Source: an uncultured Collinsella sp. (GTDB lineage Bacteria > Actinomycetota > Coriobacteriia > Coriobacteriales > Coriobacteriaceae). Taken from it: DNA of 45,104 nt. The stretch is from the NCBI GenBank assembly GCA_902470835.1, contig CABRHR010000007.1:1-45104 (forward strand). Reading direction: 5' to 3'. Below, one piece after another: positions 41,606 through 45,104 of this stretch. Below the pieces are notes generated by a model. The model was not told the origin of the DNA and did not search any database. It saw nothing but the letters and a program-made list of their open reading frames with translations. The first letter of the stretch is position 1; each line of letters opens with the position of its first letter. A program made the translations under genes and the position numbers.

Positions 41606-42631
41606 ATGAAACAGTACACGGTTGCTATTTTGGGCGCGACGGGAGCCGTGGGCACCCAGATGCTCGAGTGCCTCAACGAGCAGGAGTTCCCGGTCGGCAA
41701 GCTCAAGCTGTTGGCAAGCGCACGCTCCGCGGGCAAGACCGTTGAGTTCCGCGGCGAGCAAATCGTGATCGAAGAGGCTTGCCCCGAGGCTTTTGAGGGC
41801 TGCGACATTGTGCTCGGCGCCGCCGGCGACGATATCGCGAAGGAGCTGCTACCCGAGGCCGTCAAGCGCGGCGCCGTCGTGGTCGACAACAGCCACGCCT
41901 TCCGTATGGATCCCGAGGTGCCGCTGGTCGTGCCCGAGATCAATGCTGACGACATCAAGTGGCATCACGGCCTTATCGCCAACCCCAACTGCGCGACTAT
42001 CATCGGCCTGGTTCCCACCTGGCCGCTGCACCAGCTTGCCGGCGTAAAGCGCATGATTGTTTCGACGTATCAGGCAGCTTCGGGCGCCGGTGCCCCCGGT
42101 ATGGCCGAGCTCGAGGCTCAGCTGGCCGCCCTGGGCCGCGGCGAGGAGATTCCCGAGCCGCGCGCGTTTGCCGCCCAGCTGGCGAGTAACCTGATTCCGC
42201 AGATTGGCGGCGTCAAGGAGGAGGGCTTTACCTCCGAGGAGATGAAGCTGCAAAACGAGGGCTGCAAGATTATGCACCTGCCCGAGCTGCGCGTGAACTG
42301 CACCTGCGTGCGCGTGCCTGTGCTGCGTTCGCACTCCGAGAGCATTACGCTCGAGTTTGAGCGCGACATTACGGTGGAAGAGGCCCGTGCTGCGCTGGCT
42401 GCCGCTCCGGGCGTGAAGCTGGTTGACGACATGAGCGCCGAGGATGCGCACGACCGCTTCCCCATGCCGATGGACACCTCCGACCAGGACCTGATCTGGG
42501 TCGGCCGCGTGCGTCGCGACATCTCGAACCCGGAGGCCGCGCGTGGCATTACCTTCTGGTGCTGCGGTGACCAAATCCGTAAGGGCGCGGCAACCAACGC
42601 CGTCCAGATCGCTAAGCTGCTCTGCGAGTAG
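41606..42631 (+). CDS. asd: aspartate-semialdehyde dehydrogenase
   Basis: A 341-residue NADP enzyme reducing aspartyl phosphate to aspartate semialdehyde. GATGAVG (10-16) binds the cofactor, the active-site Cys129 is in NPNCATI, and QAASGAGAPGM and the His-containing HSES segment follow. AAAGGGGG precedes ATG 41606; the 29-codon upstream extension is rejected. Homoserine dehydrogenase, needed to link this to thrB and thrC, is not in the window. Confidence 0.95.
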   Translation: MKQYTVAILGATGAVGTQMLECLNEQEFPVGKLKLLASARSAGKTVEFRGEQIVIEEACPEAFEGCDIVLGAAGDDIAKELLPEAVKRGAVVVDNSHAFRMDPEVPLVVPEINADDIKWHHGLIANPNCATIIGLVPTWPLHQLAGVKRMIVSTYQAASGAGAPGMAELEAQLAALGRGEEIPEPRAFAAQLASNLIPQIGGVKEEGFTSEEMKLQNEGCKIMHLPELRVNCTCVRVPVLRSHSESITLEFERDITVEEARAALAAAPGVKLVDDMSAEDAHDRFPMPMDTSDQDLIWVGRVRRDISNPEAARGITFWCCGDQIRKGAATNAVQIAKLLCE

Positions 42632-42645
42632 CGGTTGACCTGTCC

Positions 42646-42775
42646 GGCGGGGGCCGGGCTTAGTTTTCAGAACGTCCTCGACCATGTGTGGCGCCTTGTC
42701 CTGCTCCTTCGGAGCTGCGGGCAAGGCGCCACACTGGTCTGCGGAGTGTTCTGAAAACTAAGCCCGGCCCCCGCC
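42646..42775 (+). repeat. nested palindrome, family copy 3
   Basis: Perfect 28-bp outer arms at 42646-42673 (starting GGCGGGGGCCGGGC) and 42748-42775. Perfect 13-bp inner arms GTGTGGCGCCTTG (42686-42698) and 42722-42734. The internal strands are GTCCTCGACCAT (42674-42685) and TGGTCTGCGGAGT (42735-42747). The tip (GCTCC-TTC-GGAGC) resembles that of copy 2. It begins 15 bp after the asd stop. Confidence 0.92.
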
Positions 42776-42875
42776 TGCGGTGACGCTGCTGCAGGCGGCC
42801 TACGATGGGGCCGTTGTTGGTTGGGGCCGCTGGGCTGATGTGGGGCACGTGGCTGTTGCGGGCCCTGGTCCCGGC

Positions 42876-42961
42876 GGCGGCCTCGGCGCTTCGCGCCTGC
42901 CGCCTTGGGGAACTGCGGGGCGCGGCCGGCAGCCGCGGCGCTACGCGCCTGCTGCCTGGGG
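42876..42961 (+). repeat. two tandem covarying GC-rich hairpins before ogt
   Basis: Two related ~35-base units, 42876-42910 and 42928-42961. The first folds as GGCGGC...GCCGCC with inner GGCGC-TTC-GCGCC. The second folds as GGCAGC...GCTGCC with inner GGCGC-TAC-GCGCC. The G-C to A-T change in the outer stem is compensated. Apart from this and the nested palindrome, 42632-43034 shows no convincing gene. Confidence 0.6.
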
Positions 42962-43034
42962 TGACTTTGGGGTCGATTGGGGTTGTCTGCACAATTCGCG
43001 GTATTATGTTGCGGAGTTTTGAAAGGAGCCGCTG

Positions 43035-43613
43035 GTGGTCACGACGACGTTTGCTTCGCCTTTGGGCGAAATCCTGCTTGCCGCTGATGGCCGCGGTTTG
43101 ACGGGGCTTTGGTTTGAGGGGCAGGAGCACTTTGGCTCCACGCTTCTCCGGGAAGATCCCGAACATGTTGAAGGTGCCGATGCGGTTTCTGGCGCTGGCG
43201 GCATGTCGTCGGTGAGTCCGGCAAATGGTGCGGCCTCTTCGGTGCTTGAGCGTTCCTGGGCTTGGCTGAATGCTTATTTTGCAGGGCAGGAACCTCGGTT
43301 TACGCCGCCGTTGCATATGATCGGCACGGCGTTTCAGCGCGAAGTTTGGTACGAGCTGCTTTCCATTCCGCGTGGTGAGGTCGCTACGTATGGTGAGATC
43401 GCCCGGCGTGTTGCGGCTCGACATCGTGTGCCGGGAAACGAGGCACCCGTTGTATCTCCCCGTGCCGTGGGGGCCGCAGTCGCGCGCAATCCCATTTCGA
43501 TTATCGTGCCGTGCCATCGCGTGGTGGCGGTCGACGGATCGCTCAACGGATATGCCGGCGGCCTCGACCGTAAGGAGTGGCTGCTGCGGCTTGAGGGCGC
43601 GTACGAAGAATAG
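43035..43613 (+). CDS. ogt: methylated-DNA--protein-cysteine methyltransferase
   Basis: A 192-residue suicide repair protein that removes O6-alkyl groups from guanine. FQREVWYELLSIPRGEVATYGEIA contains the recognition helix, PRAVGAAVARNP follows, and the acceptor Cys160 is in IIVPCHRVV. A low-complexity Gly/Ala/Ser insert (about 45-72) separates the N-terminal fold from the active domain. The GTG start at 43035 follows AAAGGAG. It stands alone between a structured leader and a terminator. Confidence 0.93.
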   Translation: MVTTTFASPLGEILLAADGRGLTGLWFEGQEHFGSTLLREDPEHVEGADAVSGAGGMSSVSPANGAASSVLERSWAWLNAYFAGQEPRFTPPLHMIGTAFQREVWYELLSIPRGEVATYGEIARRVAARHRVPGNEAPVVSPRAVGAAVARNPISIIVPCHRVVAVDGSLNGYAGGLDRKEWLLRLEGAYEE

Positions 43614-43634
43614 CGCCCGAGTACTCTGCATGAC

Positions 43635-43680
43635 AAAGGCGCCGCGAAAGGACGAGTCGCTGTCCTCTCGCGGCGCCTTT
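43635..43680. terminator. bidirectional terminator between ogt and the glycosyltransferase
   Basis: AAAGGCGCCGCGA (43635-43647) and its complement (43668-43680) enclose an inner GGAC/GTCC stem. TTGTTT follows on the plus strand, serving both convergent genes. Confidence 0.85.
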
Positions 43681-43699
43681 TGTTTAACGGTGGAAACCC

Positions 43700-45104
43700 C
43701 TATTGCTCTTGAAGGTCGTAGACGGTTGTGTTGCCGACGGTCTGGGCCGTGTAGTTTTGAGCGACCCATTCGGCGATCTCGCTTGCAGCACTCGAGCCGC
43801 CCATCTGCGTGCCGCCCATGCCTCCACCCATGCCGCCGCTTGCGATGTAGTAGCGGATGAGGCCCTGGGCAACGTAGGCCTTGAACTCATCGAGCGTGGG
43901 CGCGGGATCCGAGCCGTTAAAGCCGCCGACGGCCATGATGGGTAGCTCGCTTGCCAGCTGGTAGCTCGCAGCGTTTTGCGAGCCCGTGGTCGCCGCCGCC
44001 CAGCGGTAACCGCTGGCATTTTGGATGAGCAGCTCGACGAGGCTATCGTTGGCGGACGTGCCGCCGAGCAGGCCGGACCCGCCGTCAGGCGTAGCTCCGT
44101 TGCCGCCGCCCGGGACGCTTTCGCTGGACGAACCGTCGGCCGCGGTTCCGCCGACATCATCCGGCGCCCCGTTGCCGCTGGGGCCGCCGCCAGGGCCACC
44201 GCCCATGCTGCCGCTGGGTCCTGCCGTGACGATCGAGCCAGTGTGCCCGGTCGAAATCGTGCGGGCGGTCCAAACAATCGGCCCAGCTAAGAGGGCAACG
44301 ATGCCGATTATCGCAACGCCGCGGGCGCCGTGTTTCAGAGCCAAAGGCCATGTCGTAGGCAAGCGATCCTGCATCCAAAAGCCGATGATGCAGAGTGCAA
44401 GTCCTGCTACCACGCCAACTACCCTCACGCAGACGCCCAGCCAAGAAAAGCTGCCCGAGCGCAAAATCAGCGCCATATCCCAAGCGCTTGTCATAGCAAT
44501 CAAGAATCCTGCAACGCCCGGCATCCAGGGGCGGTCGCGCAGCTCGAGAAGACTGGCGCCGCATATGGCGACCAGCACCGCGATGGCAGGCGAGAGCGCC
44601 GCGGTGTAGTAGGCGTGGAAGATGCCGGCCATAAAGCTAAAGACCAGCCATGTCACGACAAGCCAGGCGCCAAAGATGACAACCTGAGCGCGGCGGATGC
44701 GCGTGACGGTGTCCAGATCGGCCTCGCCCCCGCGTTTGCCCAGATAAAACTTACCAAAATAAACCTGTCCCTTTTTGGTAGGTGCGGCGGCGATAAGGCC
44801 GAGGGCGATGGCAGCGAAGGCAATGGGGGCGAGCCAGGTGATCTGGTCGCCAAAGTCGCTCGTCCATAGGCGGAACAGGCCGGTTTCGCCCCACATGCTG
44901 CTCTGGCCGCCGCTGCTGAGCGCTTCGCTCGCGCCAGGGATGACCGAACCGGTTTCGTTGCCGGTCAGGCGCCCCAGGCCGTTGTAGCTAAAGGTAAGTT
45001 CGATAAACGAGTCGGTTTGCGAGCCGCCAAAGTAGGGGCGCGAGCCGCTCGGTACCAGCACGGTGAGCGCTACCCACCAGCCGGCGCCGACAACCATGGC
45101 ACCG
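43700..45104 (-). CDS. membrane glycosyltransferase, GT39/ArnT-like (5' end missing)
   Basis: The 468 codons in the window are the C-terminal part of a dolichyl-phosphomannose/ArnT-type transferase. Visible are a periplasmic stretch (GGSQTDSFIELTFSYNGLGRL) and several membrane helices. A Gly/Ser/Pro-rich extracytoplasmic linker (GPSGSMGGGPGGGPSGNG, and more) follows, then a soluble C-terminal domain (NASGYRWAAATTGSQNAASY, ELPIMAVGGFNG) typical of actinobacterial members. Such enzymes transfer sugars from lipid carriers to proteins or envelope polymers. The N-terminal catalytic loops lie beyond base 45104. The in-frame stretch TKKGQVYFGKFYLGKR is encoded by a copy of the dispersed repeat. Confidence 0.85.
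   Translation of the reverse strand, partial: GAMVVGAGWWVALTVLVPSGSRPYFGGSQTDSFIELTFSYNGLGRLTGNETGSVIPGASEALSSGGQSSMWGETGLFRLWTSDFGDQITWLAPIAFAAIALGLIAAAPTKKGQVYFGKFYLGKRGGEADLDTVTRIRRAQVVIFGAWLVVTWLVFSFMAGIFHAYYTAALSPAIAVLVAICGASLLELRDRPWMPGVAGFLIAMTSAWDMALILRSGSFSWLGVCVRVVGVVAGLALCIIGFWMQDRLPTTWPLALKHGARGVAIIGIVALLAGPIVWTARTISTGHTGSIVTAGPSGSMGGGPGGGPSGNGAPDDVGGTAADGSSSESVPGGGNGATPDGGSGLLGGTSANDSLVELLIQNASGYRWAAATTGSQNAASYQLASELPIMAVGGFNGSDPAPTLDEFKAYVAQGLIRYYIASGGMGGGMGGTQMGGSSAASEIAEWVAQNYTAQTVGNTTVYDLQEQ
44732..44783 (+). repeat. dispersed repeat, complete copy 3, inside the glycosyltransferase gene
   Basis: CGTTTGCCCAGATAAAAC (44732-44749), then TTACCAAAATAAACC and the closing arm TTTTTGGTAGGT. 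The arms show a paired change against copy 2 (TTACC and GGTAG versus CTGCC and GGCAG), so the stem is preserved. On the minus strand it is open in the gene's frame. Confidence 0.85.

Noticed and set aside
42780..43101. Short open frames of 80 and 98 codons before ogt
   Set aside because: They run through the tandem GC-rich hairpins, the products are Gly/Ala/Arg low complexity, and no ribosome site is present.

Overview
The window looks like chromosomal DNA from a gut actinobacterium of class Coriobacteriia, most likely Collinsella. The reasons are GC-rich coding sequence with strong Shine-Dalgarno sites, a fermentative gene set (pyruvate formate-lyase, agmatine deiminase pathway, sucrose PTS), and a membrane-anchored LuxR-type regulator. 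This is inference from gene content; no rRNA, tRNA, phage, insertion sequence or CRISPR array was seen. Bases 1-45 are not genomic: they match an Illumina Nextera i7 adapter fused to the contig end, so the first gene is cut at base 46.

Layout. 46-2107: HAD phosphatase (partial), AraC regulator, two doubtful short frames. 2108-3094: a Nudix hydrolase fused to a Vsr mismatch endonuclease. 3232-6208: BceAB-like ABC transporter. 6333-13698: agmatine catabolism, with a 7-helix LuxR-type regulator divergent from putrescine carbamoyltransferase, antiporter, agmatine deiminase and a second antiporter. 13699-14811: gene-poor stretch with a small ORF, a decayed fragment of a second BceB-like permease and several palindromes. 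14812-15843: DAHP synthase. 16192-20863: MarR regulator with a heterodimeric ABC exporter. 21154-23031: KduD-like dehydrogenase and KDG permease. 23499-25887: a pyruvate formate-lyase split into a 683-residue catalytic chain and an 83-residue glycyl-radical chain. 26188-31806: LacI regulator, two GH32 enzymes and a sucrose-type PTS EIIBC. 32082-35609: DegV, PFL activase, a serine-hydrolase remnant, MTA/SAH nucleosidase and EngB. 35641-37050: an AT-richer toxin-antitoxin-like pair (DUF3990/ADP-ribosyltransferase-like plus XRE protein). 37339-42631: thrC-thrB divergent from lysC and asd. 43035-45104: Ogt and the 3' part of a GT39-type membrane glycosyltransferase.

Two levels of repeats overlay the genes. 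One is a family of large nested palindromes (25912-26036, 37160-37344, 42646-42775, and a diverged one at 38235-38346). Their stems differ completely in sequence between copies but are self-complementary, while the unpaired 12-base internal-loop strands are conserved. The other is a dispersed 52-bp element (CGTTTGCCCAGATAAAAC plus a hairpin) seen complete three times, one copy lying in frame inside the glycosyltransferase gene, and as two fragments. Together with the split PFL, the Nudix-Vsr fusion and the toxin-antitoxin-like pair, these are the items most worth following up.
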